49,308 nt of DNA, from assembly GCA_905187815.1 (NCBI GenBank), contig CAJJJM010000011.1, positions 1 through 49,308 of the forward strand. Reading direction: 5' to 3'. Shown here one piece after another: positions 25,349-33,718 of the stretch. The notes below the pieces were generated by a model. It made no database searches. It worked only from the letters and a program-made list of their open reading frames with translations, and was not told the DNA's origin. The translations under genes were made by a program, and so were the position numbers. Each line of letters starts with the position of its first letter. Position 1 is the first letter of the stretch. The DNA is from an uncultured Methanomassiliicoccaceae archaeon. Its GTDB lineage: Archaea; Thermoplasmatota; Thermoplasmata; Methanomassiliicoccales; Methanomethylophilaceae.

Positions 25349-25684
25349 ATGGTATTCGCCCACACCACGATCCATGTAACCGACCTCGACCGCAGCATCG
25401 CATTCTACTCCAGGCTCGGCATGGGTGTCTCCCGCAGGTTCGGTCCGCCAGGCCATGAGATCGCTTTCCTCGGCGACGGTGACACCAAGCTGGAGCTCGT
25501 GGCTGACGGCAAGGGTCCCGTAGACTACCAGTGCATATCCATAGGGTTCACCAGCAGCGAGGCGGGGGCGCTCGCGGCCAGTCTCGATGAGAAGTATGTC
25601 GGGCCTGTGACGCCAGGCCCGGGCGTGGAGTTCTATTTCGTGAGGGACCCGGACGGGTTCACCGTCCAGATCCTCCAGGCATGA
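25349..25684 (+). CDS. VOC/glyoxalase-fold protein
   Basis: 111 residues from ATG 25349; a TATA-like AGTTTGAAAT lies about 25 bp upstream. Matching glyoxalase I order, HTTIHVTDLDRSIAFY and KLELVADG keep the first His and Glu ligands, but the positions of the second His (YQCIS) and last Glu (FTVQILQ) appear as Cys and Gln. It may bind metal differently or be a non-glyoxalase VOC protein. It converges with thiDN, whose stop is 3 bp away. Confidence 0.85.
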   Translation: MVFAHTTIHVTDLDRSIAFYSRLGMGVSRRFGPPGHEIAFLGDGDTKLELVADGKGPVDYQCISIGFTSSEAGALAASLDEKYVGPVTPGPGVEFYFVRDPDGFTVQILQA

Positions 25685-25687
25685 GTT

Positions 25688-26974
25688 TCAGAGGATCTCG
25701 TCGAGCTTCTCCAGCATCGACTGCGTGTCCTTCGCCAGGAGCCAGATGGTCCTGTCCTTCTTCGGACCCTTGTCGACGATGGCATCGGGGATCCTCTTGC
25801 TCTTCTTCAGGGCCTTCTCGGTGGCCTCGGAGAACTTGTCCTTCCCCATCTCGGCCATCACGGAGACCATCCCGACCTCCTCCATCACGTCGATGATGTC
25901 GTCCCCGTAGGCGATGCTCATGATGCAGCGCACGGACGGGTCGTGCTTCATGACGGTCAGGAGTATGTAGGACAGTCCCTCGGCGGTGCCGAACTTCGCG
26001 GGTCCGTTCTTCCTGAGGAACCCGTTGTGGACGGTCATCCTCCTCTCGATCGCGGCGATCTCCTCCGGCCCCGCGGCGTCCTTGAGGGCCATGGCGATGT
26101 TCATTCCGCCCTTGGGGACGAGCTCGTCCGGTACGGTGTCGACAAGCTTGGCGGCGGCGGCGTCCAGAGCGTCGAGGACCTGGAACTTGTCGGTGTCGCC
26201 CTTGAGTTTGACCATCGTGTTCACGACGACGTCCCCCTTCCCGATGGCGTACTGGGTCGCGATGGATTCCTGGATGAGCTCCCTCGACTTGAGGACGGCG
26301 TTCACGATGTCCAGTCCCTTCGCCATGTTGGCTGTGATGAACGAGGACAGGACGCATCCGCTCCCGTGGCCCGATTTCCTGAGGCGCGGGTACTCCATCT
26401 TGGTGAACTCCGAGGAAAGGTACAGGTAGTCGGTGACGACCGGCGTGTTGAAGTGGCCCCCCTTCATCAGGACGGAGGATCCCTGCTTCCCGATGAGCTC
26501 GCAGGCGAGCATAAGGTCGTCCCTGGTCTTGATCTTCATCTTCGCAAGGACCTCGGCCTCGTGCTTGTTGGGGGTGACCAACTCGCAGATGGGCAGCAGC
26601 TTCTTCCTCAGCGCGGAGGCGAAGCCCTCATCGGACAGGGATGCCCCTGTGCCGGAGATCATCACCGGGTCGACGACCAGAGGCATCTCGTGGTCCTCGA
26701 GGATGTCGGCCACAGTGCCGACGATCTCCGCGCTGTAGAGCATACCGGTCTTGACTGCCTTGATGTCGCAGTCCTTGAGCACAGCCTCCAGCTGCGCCTT
26801 GATGAACTCCTCCGGTATGGGGAGGATGCCGTCGACTCCGCATGTGTTCTGGGCGGTGACGGCTGTGATTACTGAAGCGGCGTGGACCCCGACGACGGAC
26901 ATGGCCTTCACATCTGCCTGGATGCCCGCGCCTCCTATGGAGTCAGAGCCCGCCACTGTGAGTGCGGTTCTCAT
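25688..26974 (-). CDS. thiDN: Bifunctional HMP/HMP-P kinase and thiamine-phosphate synthase (ThiD-ThiN)
   Basis: 428 residues. The N-terminal ThiD (about 1-255) phosphorylates hydroxymethylpyrimidine twice; visible are TVAGSDSIGGAGIQADVK, VIDPVM-like LVVDPVMISGTG, LVTPNKHEAEVL and SGHGSGCVLSS. The C-terminal ThiN (about 265-428) begins near KFQVLDALDAAAAKLV and includes NIAMALKDAAGPEEIAAIERR and TAEGLSYILLTVMKHDPSVRCIMSIAYGDDIIDVM. ThiN is the archaeal alternative to ThiE. Since thiE also exists here, ThiN may be redundant, act under different conditions, or serve a regulatory role as reported for other ThiN proteins. TATA CTTTAATAG (complement near 26996-27004) precedes the start. Confidence 0.96.
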   Translation of the reverse strand: MRTALTVAGSDSIGGAGIQADVKAMSVVGVHAASVITAVTAQNTCGVDGILPIPEEFIKAQLEAVLKDCDIKAVKTGMLYSAEIVGTVADILEDHEMPLVVDPVMISGTGASLSDEGFASALRKKLLPICELVTPNKHEAEVLAKMKIKTRDDLMLACELIGKQGSSVLMKGGHFNTPVVTDYLYLSSEFTKMEYPRLRKSGHGSGCVLSSFITANMAKGLDIVNAVLKSRELIQESIATQYAIGKGDVVVNTMVKLKGDTDKFQVLDALDAAAAKLVDTVPDELVPKGGMNIAMALKDAAGPEEIAAIERRMTVHNGFLRKNGPAKFGTAEGLSYILLTVMKHDPSVRCIMSIAYGDDIIDVMEEVGMVSVMAEMGKDKFSEATEKALKKSKRIPDAIVDKGPKKDRTIWLLAKDTQSMLEKLDEIL

Positions 26975-27059
26975 GGTGCCGGAACATGCTCTATAACTAT
27001 TAAAGGGATATTCAGAGACACCTAAACATTAAATAAAGAGGCGCTAATCAGCGGGGACG

Positions 27060-27425
27060 ATGAAGGTCTACAGCACGCACTTCATTCTCAAAGGCAAATC
27101 CGACTACAAGGACCTGGCTCCGGTTTTCCCCGACATCCTCAAGATGTTCCTGGAGGAGATCGGTCAGACGCCTGAAGAGGAGGAGATTCTCCAGATGCTG
27201 ATAGAGCTCAACATGATCGATCTCGAGCGCAACCGCAAGCCCGAGGGCTACAACCGCAAGGGAAAGGTCCGCCTCGTCTTCCCCATGGACAGGAAGGAGT
27301 TCTACCTCAAGACCTACACCAAGAGCACCGACCTGTCCCATATCGCCGACAACATCAGCAACATGCTGACCGCCGCCGGGATAAGCTTCACCGTGAAGCA
27401 GAATGACAACGTCGAGTTCGATTGA
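27060..27425 (+). CDS. Conserved-type archaeal hypothetical, 121 aa
   Basis: I do not recognise this protein. 121 residues, soluble, with an N-terminal MKVYSTHFILKGKSDYKDLAPVFPDILK, a helical acidic middle (QTPEEEEILQMLIELNMIDLER) and a beta-type VRLVFPMDRKEFYLKTYT block. A TATA box (CATTAAATAA, 27027-27036) lies 24-33 bp before ATG. It is divergent from thiDN with 85 bp between starts, so they may share control. The acidic middle and lack of Cys suggest a small regulatory or adaptor protein, an inference only. Confidence 0.75.
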   Translation: MKVYSTHFILKGKSDYKDLAPVFPDILKMFLEEIGQTPEEEEILQMLIELNMIDLERNRKPEGYNRKGKVRLVFPMDRKEFYLKTYTKSTDLSHIADNISNMLTAAGISFTVKQNDNVEFD

Positions 27426-27627
27426 TCCGTCAATCCCATTCGTCTCCCATCAGATCGGATCTCAGCGAACGCGGGTCTGATCGATTCCGTTCCACTCTCC
27501 GTCGTTAAAATATAGCTTCGATGTCCGACAGCCATCCTTCAACCTGGCAGTGGACGGACCGGAGCTTTTGCATCATCTCCGCGTAGTCACGACATGGGAC
27601 GACGGGAGGGAGAATGGGGGGTAAGGT

Positions 27628-27643
27628 GGAGAGCTGTCTCTCC
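27628..27643. terminator. Hairpin downstream of argH
   Basis: Stem GGAGAG/CTCTCC with a CTGT loop, 8 bp past the argH stop. On the + strand it is followed by GTTTTGTT. The rest of 27430-27627 holds only very short ORFs; I see no supported gene in it. Confidence 0.45.
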
Positions 27644-27650
27644 GTTTTGT

Positions 27651-29102
27651 TCACTCGATCAGAGCCTTCCAGCAGTTCTCGATGAGCTGGTTCTCCTGTC
27701 TGATGACCTCGTCCCTGAGCATGATCTGCTCGATGGCCTTGGAAATCTGGACGTCGGTGGACTGCGGGGAGGTTCCTCCGTAGGAGTTCCTGCGCTCGAC
27801 GCATTTGACGACCGGGAGGACGTCGTACACGTCCTGCTCGATCCTGTCGGAGAACTGTCTGAGCTCCTCGAGGGTCATGTCCTCGAGGTTCCTGCCGGTG
27901 TCGATGCTGTGCCTGACGGCCGCACCCACGATCCCGTGCGCCTCGCGGAACGGGACGCCCTTGGTGACGAGGTAGTCCGCAAGGTCGGTCGCGTTGATCT
28001 GGCCCCTGCTTGTCACCTCTAGCATCCTGTCCTTGTGGAACGCGGTGGTGGATATCACCTTGGACATCATCTGGGCGCTGGCGATGACCGTCGCCATGGA
28101 CTCCATCACGGGGCGCTTGTCCTCCTGGAGGTCGCGGTTGTATGTCAGCGGGAGTCCCTTGGTCATGGTGATCATCGTCATGAGTGCCCCGACGACGGAG
28201 CCCGTCTTCCCGCGGACGAGCTCCGCGATGTCCGGGTTCTTCTTCTGGGGCATGATGGACGATCCCGTGGTGTACCTGTCGTCCATCTCGATGAAGCCGA
28301 ACTCCTGGGAAGACCACAGCACCAGTTCCTCGCAGAGGCTGGAGAGGTGGACGGCGGTCTGGGCGGCGCAGTACGCCAGCTCGGTTACGAAGTCCCTGTC
28401 GCTGACGGAGTCCATGGAGTTCTCCGTGGGCTCCCTGAACGCCAGCGCCTCGGCGGTCATACGTCTGTCGATGGGATACGTGGTCCCGGCGAGCGCCGCG
28501 GCCCCCAGCGGGCATTTGTCCATCCTCCTGAACGCGTCGAGGAACCTGTCGGCGTCGCGGGAGAACTTGAATGCGTGGGCCAGCATGTGCTGGGCCAGGG
28601 TCACCGGCTGGGCGTGCTGCATGTGGGTGAAGCCGGGCATGACGGCGTCGCCGTTGTCCTCGGCCACCTTGACCAGGGCCATCATCAGCCCGTTGACCGC
28701 TTCGGCGGCCTTGAGGGCGTCGTCCCTCAGGTACATCCTGAAGTCCGTCGCCACCTGATCGTTCCTGCTCCTCCCGGTGTGCAGCTTGCCGCCAGCGGGG
28801 CCGATCGCCTGTGTGAGGCTGAACTCGATGCAGGTATGGACGTCCTCCAGAGAGTAGTCGAACTCGAAGGTGCCGTCCTTCACCCTGACGAGGATGTCCT
28901 TGAGTCCGGATATTATCTTGTCCGCGTCCTCGGCAGGTATGACGCCGCACTTCTTCAGCATCCTCACATGGGCGAGGGATCCCATGACGTCGTAGAACGC
29001 CAGGTGGGAGTCCACATCCAGGGAGGAGGTGAAGGCCAGGGTGGAGTCATCCATCCCGGCCGAGAACCTTCCGGACCACAGGGCCTGCTGCAAGGCGATC
29101 AC
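27651..29102 (-). CDS. argH: Argininosuccinate lyase
   Basis: 483 residues from GTG 29102, which overlaps the argG stop as GTGA. It splits argininosuccinate into arginine and fumarate. The fumarase/aspartase-superfamily signature GSSIMPQKKNP (about 275-285), HTGRSRNDQVATD and TPGFTHMQHAQPVT-type blocks are present. Last step of the pathway; translationally coupled to argG, divergent from argCJBD. Confidence 0.97.
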   Translation of the reverse strand: MIALQQALWSGRFSAGMDDSTLAFTSSLDVDSHLAFYDVMGSLAHVRMLKKCGVIPAEDADKIISGLKDILVRVKDGTFEFDYSLEDVHTCIEFSLTQAIGPAGGKLHTGRSRNDQVATDFRMYLRDDALKAAEAVNGLMMALVKVAEDNGDAVMPGFTHMQHAQPVTLAQHMLAHAFKFSRDADRFLDAFRRMDKCPLGAAALAGTTYPIDRRMTAEALAFREPTENSMDSVSDRDFVTELAYCAAQTAVHLSSLCEELVLWSSQEFGFIEMDDRYTTGSSIMPQKKNPDIAELVRGKTGSVVGALMTMITMTKGLPLTYNRDLQEDKRPVMESMATVIASAQMMSKVISTTAFHKDRMLEVTSRGQINATDLADYLVTKGVPFREAHGIVGAAVRHSIDTGRNLEDMTLEELRQFSDRIEQDVYDVLPVVKCVERRNSYGGTSPQSTDVQISKAIEQIMLRDEVIRQENQLIENCWKALIE

Positions 29103-30346
29103 ATCTTCTTCGCGGAGTGGCTCTTCGCGGCGGTCCTGCCGGGGAGCCCCCAGACGTAGATGAATCCGGTGGCGGAGTTGTGGTCGAAGACGTCTCCCTC
29201 GGCGTAGGTGCTGAGTCCCTCGTCGTACATGGAGTAGGGGGACTTCCTTCCGACGACCATCGCGTTGCCCTTGTACAGCTTGACGCGGACGGTTCCGGTG
29301 ACGAACTCCTGGGTCTTGTCGACGAAGGCCTGGATGGGCTCCATGAGTCCGCCGAACCAGAGTCCGTCGTAGACGAGCTGGCAGAACTTCTGCTCGATTC
29401 CGCGCTTGTACTCGATGGTGTCCCTGGGGAGGGTCATGGCCTCGAGGGCCTGGTGCGCCTTGATCAGCGTGACGGCTGCGGGGCACTCGTAGGTCTCGCG
29501 GCTCTTGATTCCCATCAGACGGTCCTCGACATGGTCGATCCTTCCGACTCCGTGGTTGCCGGCGATCTTGTCCAGCTTCTCGATGAGCTCGACGCCGCCC
29601 ATCTTGGCTCCGTTGAGGGCCACGGGGATTCCCTGCTCGAACTCGATCTCGATGTACTCGGGCTCGTTGGGGGCCTTCTCCGGGTCGACGGTGTTCTCCC
29701 AAACATCTGCCGGGGGCTCCGCCCAGGGGTCCTCGAGGATTCCGCACTCGCAGGAGCTTCCCCAGAGGTTCTCGTCCCTGGAGTAGGGGCTCTCCTTCTT
29801 CACGATGATCTCGATTCCGTTCTCCTTGGCGTACTCGATCTCGGCCTCTCTGGTGGTGACCCACTCGCGCATGGGCGCAATGATCTTCATGTCGGGGTCC
29901 TGGGAGACGATTCCGACGTCGAACCTGACCTGGTCGTTGCCCTTGGCGGTGCATCCGTGGGCGATGTATTTCGCGCCCTCGGCCTTGGCGACCTCGACCA
30001 GCTTCTTGGCGATGAGGGGCCTGGCGATAGCAGTGCTGAGGGGGTAGACGTTCTGGTACAGGGCGTTGGCCTTCAGGGAGGGCCAGACGTAGTCGGAGAC
30101 GAACTCGTCGGTGACGTCGATGTAGTCCGCTTTGATGGCGCCGTTCCTGAGGGCGCGGGCGACGATGTCGTCGCTGCTCGGGGGCTGTCCGACGTTGATC
30201 GCGATAGCGATGACGTCGACGTTGTACTTCTCCTGGAGCCAGTGGATGGCCACTGAGGTGTCCAGTCCGCCGGAGTAGGCGAGGACGACCTTGTCCCTTC
30301 CGGCTTTGTTTGCTGCATCATTGGATACGGTGTTGCAGGCTGCCAT
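29099..30346 (-). CDS. argG: Argininosuccinate synthase
   Basis: 415 residues. ATP-dependent ligation of citrulline and aspartate. The PP-loop LAYSGGLDTSVA (about 22-33), GCTAKGNDQVRF, the NLWGSSCECG block and HVEDRLMGIKSRETYECPA are typical. A TATA box ACATATAATC (complement near 30374-30385) precedes the start by about 30 nt. First gene of the argGH transcript. Confidence 0.97.
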   Translation of the reverse strand: MAACNTVSNDAANKAGRDKVVLAYSGGLDTSVAIHWLQEKYNVDVIAIAINVGQPPSSDDIVARALRNGAIKADYIDVTDEFVSDYVWPSLKANALYQNVYPLSTAIARPLIAKKLVEVAKAEGAKYIAHGCTAKGNDQVRFDVGIVSQDPDMKIIAPMREWVTTREAEIEYAKENGIEIIVKKESPYSRDENLWGSSCECGILEDPWAEPPADVWENTVDPEKAPNEPEYIEIEFEQGIPVALNGAKMGGVELIEKLDKIAGNHGVGRIDHVEDRLMGIKSRETYECPAAVTLIKAHQALEAMTLPRDTIEYKRGIEQKFCQLVYDGLWFGGLMEPIQAFVDKTQEFVTGTVRVKLYKGNAMVVGRKSPYSMYDEGLSTYAEGDVFDHNSATGFIYVWGLPGRTAAKSHSAKKM

Positions 30347-30427
30347 TGTGATCGAACGCCCAAATTCACTTCTTGATTATATGTTTGCTTTTGACAGGGT
30401 GCGAGGACGGACAGTGTTGTACAGCGA

Positions 30428-30445
30428 GTGTATGATATCGTACAC
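30428..30445. promoter_or_regulatory. 18-bp near-perfect palindrome between divergent arg operons
   Basis: GTGTATGATATCGTACAC, palindromic at 16 of 18 positions. A related half-site TTGTACAG is just upstream (30417-30424). It is centred in the argG-argC divergent region and is a good candidate operator for arginine control. Confidence 0.55.
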
Positions 30446-30497
30446 ATAGTCATGGCATGATTTCGGCGCGATTTCGGGCCGATTACGGGGTGCTTGA

Positions 30498-30513
30498 GGC
30501 TGTTTCTACAGCC
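30498..30513. promoter_or_regulatory. Short hairpin in the argG-argC region
   Basis: GGCTGT/ACAGCC stem with TTCT loop. The remaining 294-bp divergent gap (30347-30640) holds the palindrome, a TATA-like TTTTTCTATA at 30591-30600 before argC, and no gene I can support. Confidence 0.35.
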
Positions 30514-30640
30514 ACAGGCAGGTACGGATGACGCCAATCAGTCTTCGCGGGGACTATGTTCCGGACATGTGTCTGAAATCGAACAATACCTTTTTCTATA
30601 CTTCTCCAGTGGGATAGCAACACAACTGTGTGTGGTATAC

Positions 30641-31657
30641 ATGACCAGAATAGGGATCATCGGGGGCACCGGGTACACCGGCAGTGAGCTGGCGCGCCTC
30701 CTGTGCACGCATCCGGACGTAGAGATCGCAGCCATGACCTCCCGCCAGAACGCGGGCGCCAGGGTCGCCGACATCCATCCGTTCCTCGGCGGCTACGTGG
30801 ACATCGAGTTCACGGAGAGGATCTCCGACACCGAGGACCTGGACCTTGTGTTCGTTGCCACCCCCCACGGCGTGGCGATGAACGAGGTCCCCGGCCTCCT
30901 GGAGAGGGGCATCAAGGCCATCGATCTGTCCGGGGACTACAGGCTCCATGATGTCCAGGTGTATGAGAGGTGGTACGGACACACCCACACCGACACCGAG
31001 AACCTCCAGAGGGCTGTGTACGGTCTGCCCGAGTTCTTCCGCGACGAGATCCGCGGAGCCGATCTGGTCGCCAATCCGGGATGCTACGCCACATCCATCA
31101 TCCTCGCATGCGCCCCGCTGCTGAAGTCGGGTCTTGTGGAGGAGGACGTCATCGTCGACGCCAAGTCCGGCACTTCCGGAGCAGGGATGGTCCCGAGCCC
31201 ACGCACCCATCACTCGACATGCGGCGAGTCGATCATCCCGTACAGCGTCGGTAACCATCGCCACACTCCGGAGGTGGAGATGGCTGTCGACCGCGTCGCC
31301 GGCTCCCATATGAACGTCACTTTCGTGCCGCAGCTGATCCCGATCGTCCGCGGCATACTGTCCTCATGCTACTTCCGTCTCAAGGGAGACGCCACGCAGG
31401 AGGACATAGATGAGGTGTACCGTGCCCAGTACGGCGACGAGCGCTTCGTCCATTACGTCAAGGACCCCTCCATCCGCGCGGTGGTCGGGTCCAACCACGC
31501 CCAGGTCGCGTCGCGTCTGATAGGCGACAAGGTGGTCGCCTTCGGAGTCGTGGACAACCTGGTCAAAGGGGCGGCCGGACAGGCCGTCCAGTGCATGAAC
31601 CTCATGCTAAACCTCGATGAGAGCGCCGGGCTGGACATGCCCGGGCTGGGGGTGTGA
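30641..31657 (+). CDS. argC: N-acetyl-gamma-glutamyl-phosphate reductase
   Basis: 338 residues. NADPH-dependent reduction of N-acetylglutamyl phosphate. GIIGGTGYTGSEL gives the nucleotide fold, ANPGCYATS the active-site Cys (about 145) and VGNHRHTPEVE the C-terminal His region. First gene of argCJBD; argJ starts 3 bp after its stop. The start at ATG 30641 is preceded by GTGTGTGGTATAC. Confidence 0.97.
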   Translation: MTRIGIIGGTGYTGSELARLLCTHPDVEIAAMTSRQNAGARVADIHPFLGGYVDIEFTERISDTEDLDLVFVATPHGVAMNEVPGLLERGIKAIDLSGDYRLHDVQVYERWYGHTHTDTENLQRAVYGLPEFFRDEIRGADLVANPGCYATSIILACAPLLKSGLVEEDVIVDAKSGTSGAGMVPSPRTHHSTCGESIIPYSVGNHRHTPEVEMAVDRVAGSHMNVTFVPQLIPIVRGILSSCYFRLKGDATQEDIDEVYRAQYGDERFVHYVKDPSIRAVVGSNHAQVASRLIGDKVVAFGVVDNLVKGAAGQAVQCMNLMLNLDESAGLDMPGLGV

Positions 31658-31660
31658 CCC

Positions 31661-32887
31661 ATGGTAGAGATAATCGACGGAGGAATAACGACCCCTCAGG
31701 GGTTCAAAGCGGCGGGTGTCCACAGCGGTGTGAAGTACCGCTCCCTGGATTTGGGACTCCTGTACTCGGAGGTCCCCGCCAAGGCGTACTGCGCCTTCAC
31801 GAGCAACAACGTCAAGGCCGCGCCGGTCCAGGTGATGATGGAGGAGAACTCCCCCACCCTGTCCGCCGTGGTGGTGAACAGCGGTAACGCGAACGCGCTC
31901 ACCGGGCGTCGCGGGATAGAGGACGCCTACGCGATGAAGCAGGCGGTTGCGGCGGAGCTGAATCTCGATCCGAAGGAGGTGGGCGTGATGTCCACCGGGC
32001 TCATCGGACGTTTCCTGGACATGCACAAGATCCGCTACGGGATCTCACGCGCCGCCCGCGAGCTGGATTGCGGTCGCGAGACCGACAAGCTGATCTGCGA
32101 GGCCATAATGACCACGGACACTATCAAGAAGGAGTGCGCTGTCCGCGCCAGGCTCAGCGACGGTACGCTGGTGTACATCGCTGCCATCTCGAAGGGCAGC
32201 GGAATGATCTCCCCCCACATGAAGGTCCTCCACGGTACGACGCTCACCCTCATCACCACCGACGCCACGCTCGGACCCGATTTCGCCGATGTGTGGCAGT
32301 CGATCCTCGACGACACCATGAATATGGTCACTGTCGACGGGGACCAGTCCACCAACGACACGTGCATACTCATGGCGAACGGCATGTCTAAATCCAAGCC
32401 CGCCGACCACGACCCCGAGTTCGAGGCCGCGCTCCGCACGGTCATGACACGCATCGCACGCACCATCGCCATGGACGGGGAGGGGGCCAGCAAGCTGATC
32501 GAGGTCCAGGTCACCGGCGCCGACACCCATGACGACGCCGTGAAGGTCGTCAGGGCCATCACCAACTCTCCGCTGGTCAAGACCGCCATCTTCGGGGCCG
32601 ACCCCAACTACGGGCGTCTGATGATGGCCGTGGGCAACAGCGGCTGCAAGTTCAACCTCAACGACGTCCGCCTTACTATCAAGGGAGGGGACATGGAGGT
32701 CCCCATCCTCGACTCCGGCGCGCCCATCTTCCAGGACGAGCGCGCAGTGGAGGTCGTCCGCATGGCCATGGACAACAAGGAGGTCACGATCATGGTCGAC
32801 CTCGGCATAGGCGAGGAGTCCGCCACCGGATGGGGGTGCGATCTGACATACGACTACGTCCGCATCAATGCGGAGTACGCAACCTGA
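31661..32887 (+). CDS. argJ: Bifunctional glutamate N-acetyltransferase/ornithine acetyltransferase
   Basis: 408 residues. It transfers acetyl from N-acetylornithine to glutamate, recycling the acetyl group. The autocleavage region is DQSTNDTCILMANG, with the new N-terminal Thr of the beta chain expected near residue 229. FGADPNYGRLMMAVGNSG and GWGCDLTYDYVRINAEY at the C-terminus fit ArgJ, so the cyclic pathway operates. It needs no argE or argA. Confidence 0.97.
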   Translation: MVEIIDGGITTPQGFKAAGVHSGVKYRSLDLGLLYSEVPAKAYCAFTSNNVKAAPVQVMMEENSPTLSAVVVNSGNANALTGRRGIEDAYAMKQAVAAELNLDPKEVGVMSTGLIGRFLDMHKIRYGISRAARELDCGRETDKLICEAIMTTDTIKKECAVRARLSDGTLVYIAAISKGSGMISPHMKVLHGTTLTLITTDATLGPDFADVWQSILDDTMNMVTVDGDQSTNDTCILMANGMSKSKPADHDPEFEAALRTVMTRIARTIAMDGEGASKLIEVQVTGADTHDDAVKVVRAITNSPLVKTAIFGADPNYGRLMMAVGNSGCKFNLNDVRLTIKGGDMEVPILDSGAPIFQDERAVEVVRMAMDNKEVTIMVDLGIGEESATGWGCDLTYDYVRINAEYAT

Positions 32888-32897
32888 GGTGTTCCCC

Positions 32898-33713
32898 GTG
32901 GACGACCTGTACGTTCTCAAGTTCGGCGGAAACGCGATACGCGGCCGCGACGACATGCTCCGCCTGTCCAGGGAGATAGCCGAGCTGATACGCGGCGGGG
33001 ACAGGATAATCCTGGTCCACGGCGGCGGCCCCGAGATCTCCGAGGAGATGGAGAGGCGCGGGATGACCCCCCGCAAGGTCTGCGGGGTCAGGGTCACCGA
33101 CGCCGATTCCCTGGATGTCGCGGAGACCGTGCTGAGGAGGCTCAACGGCGAGATCGTCGGATGCCTCCAGGAGTCTGGCGTCCAGGCGCTCGGCATCCCA
33201 GGCTACTTCTGCACCGTGTGCACCAAGAAGCCTCCGATGAACGCCGTCGAGGACGGCAGGGAGGTCGAGGTGGACCTCGGGCTGGTCGGAGAGGTCTCCG
33301 GCACCGACCCGCAGTGCCTCCTCGACCTTCTGGACCAGGGCATCACCCCCGTGGTGTATCCGATCGGGAAGGATGCCGAGGGCAGGATGCTGAACGTCAA
33401 CGCCGACACGATGGTCGCAGGCATCGCCGCAGGCGTCGGGTGCCGCGAGATGATCACTATCACGGACGTCCCGGGCATAATGCTGGACATCAACAACTCC
33501 GGTTCCAAGGTGGACTCGCTCACGCTGGCAGAGGTGGACGCGCTCATCGCCGACGGCACCATCTCCGGAGGGATGATCCCCAAGGTGGAGGCCTGCAGGA
33601 AGGCCCTGCTGGCTGGTGTCACCACGGTCAGGATGGTCAACGGCAAGGACCCGAGGAGCATAATCACGGACATCAAGAAGGGTGTGCCGCACGGAACGAT
33701 CATTACGAAGTGA
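32898..33713 (+). CDS. argB: Acetylglutamate kinase
   Basis: 271 residues from GTG 32898, with GAGGTG 6-7 nt upstream; an in-frame GTG at 32889 is less likely. Phosphorylates N-acetylglutamate. KFGGNAI near the N-terminus, LVHGGGPEIS, and NVNADTMVAGIAAGVGC are visible. Whether it is feedback-inhibited by arginine cannot be told; the N-terminal helix typical of inhibited forms is short or absent. Next argD follows by 5 bp. Confidence 0.96.
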   Translation: MDDLYVLKFGGNAIRGRDDMLRLSREIAELIRGGDRIILVHGGGPEISEEMERRGMTPRKVCGVRVTDADSLDVAETVLRRLNGEIVGCLQESGVQALGIPGYFCTVCTKKPPMNAVEDGREVEVDLGLVGEVSGTDPQCLLDLLDQGITPVVYPIGKDAEGRMLNVNADTMVAGIAAGVGCREMITITDVPGIMLDINNSGSKVDSLTLAEVDALIADGTISGGMIPKVEACRKALLAGVTTVRMVNGKDPRSIITDIKKGVPHGTIITK

Positions 33714-33718
33714 GAGCA

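Noticed and set aside
29117..30256. Long plus-strand open frame of 379 codons over argG
   Set aside because: Antisense shadow of argininosuccinate synthase; repetitive L/V/D/G composition.
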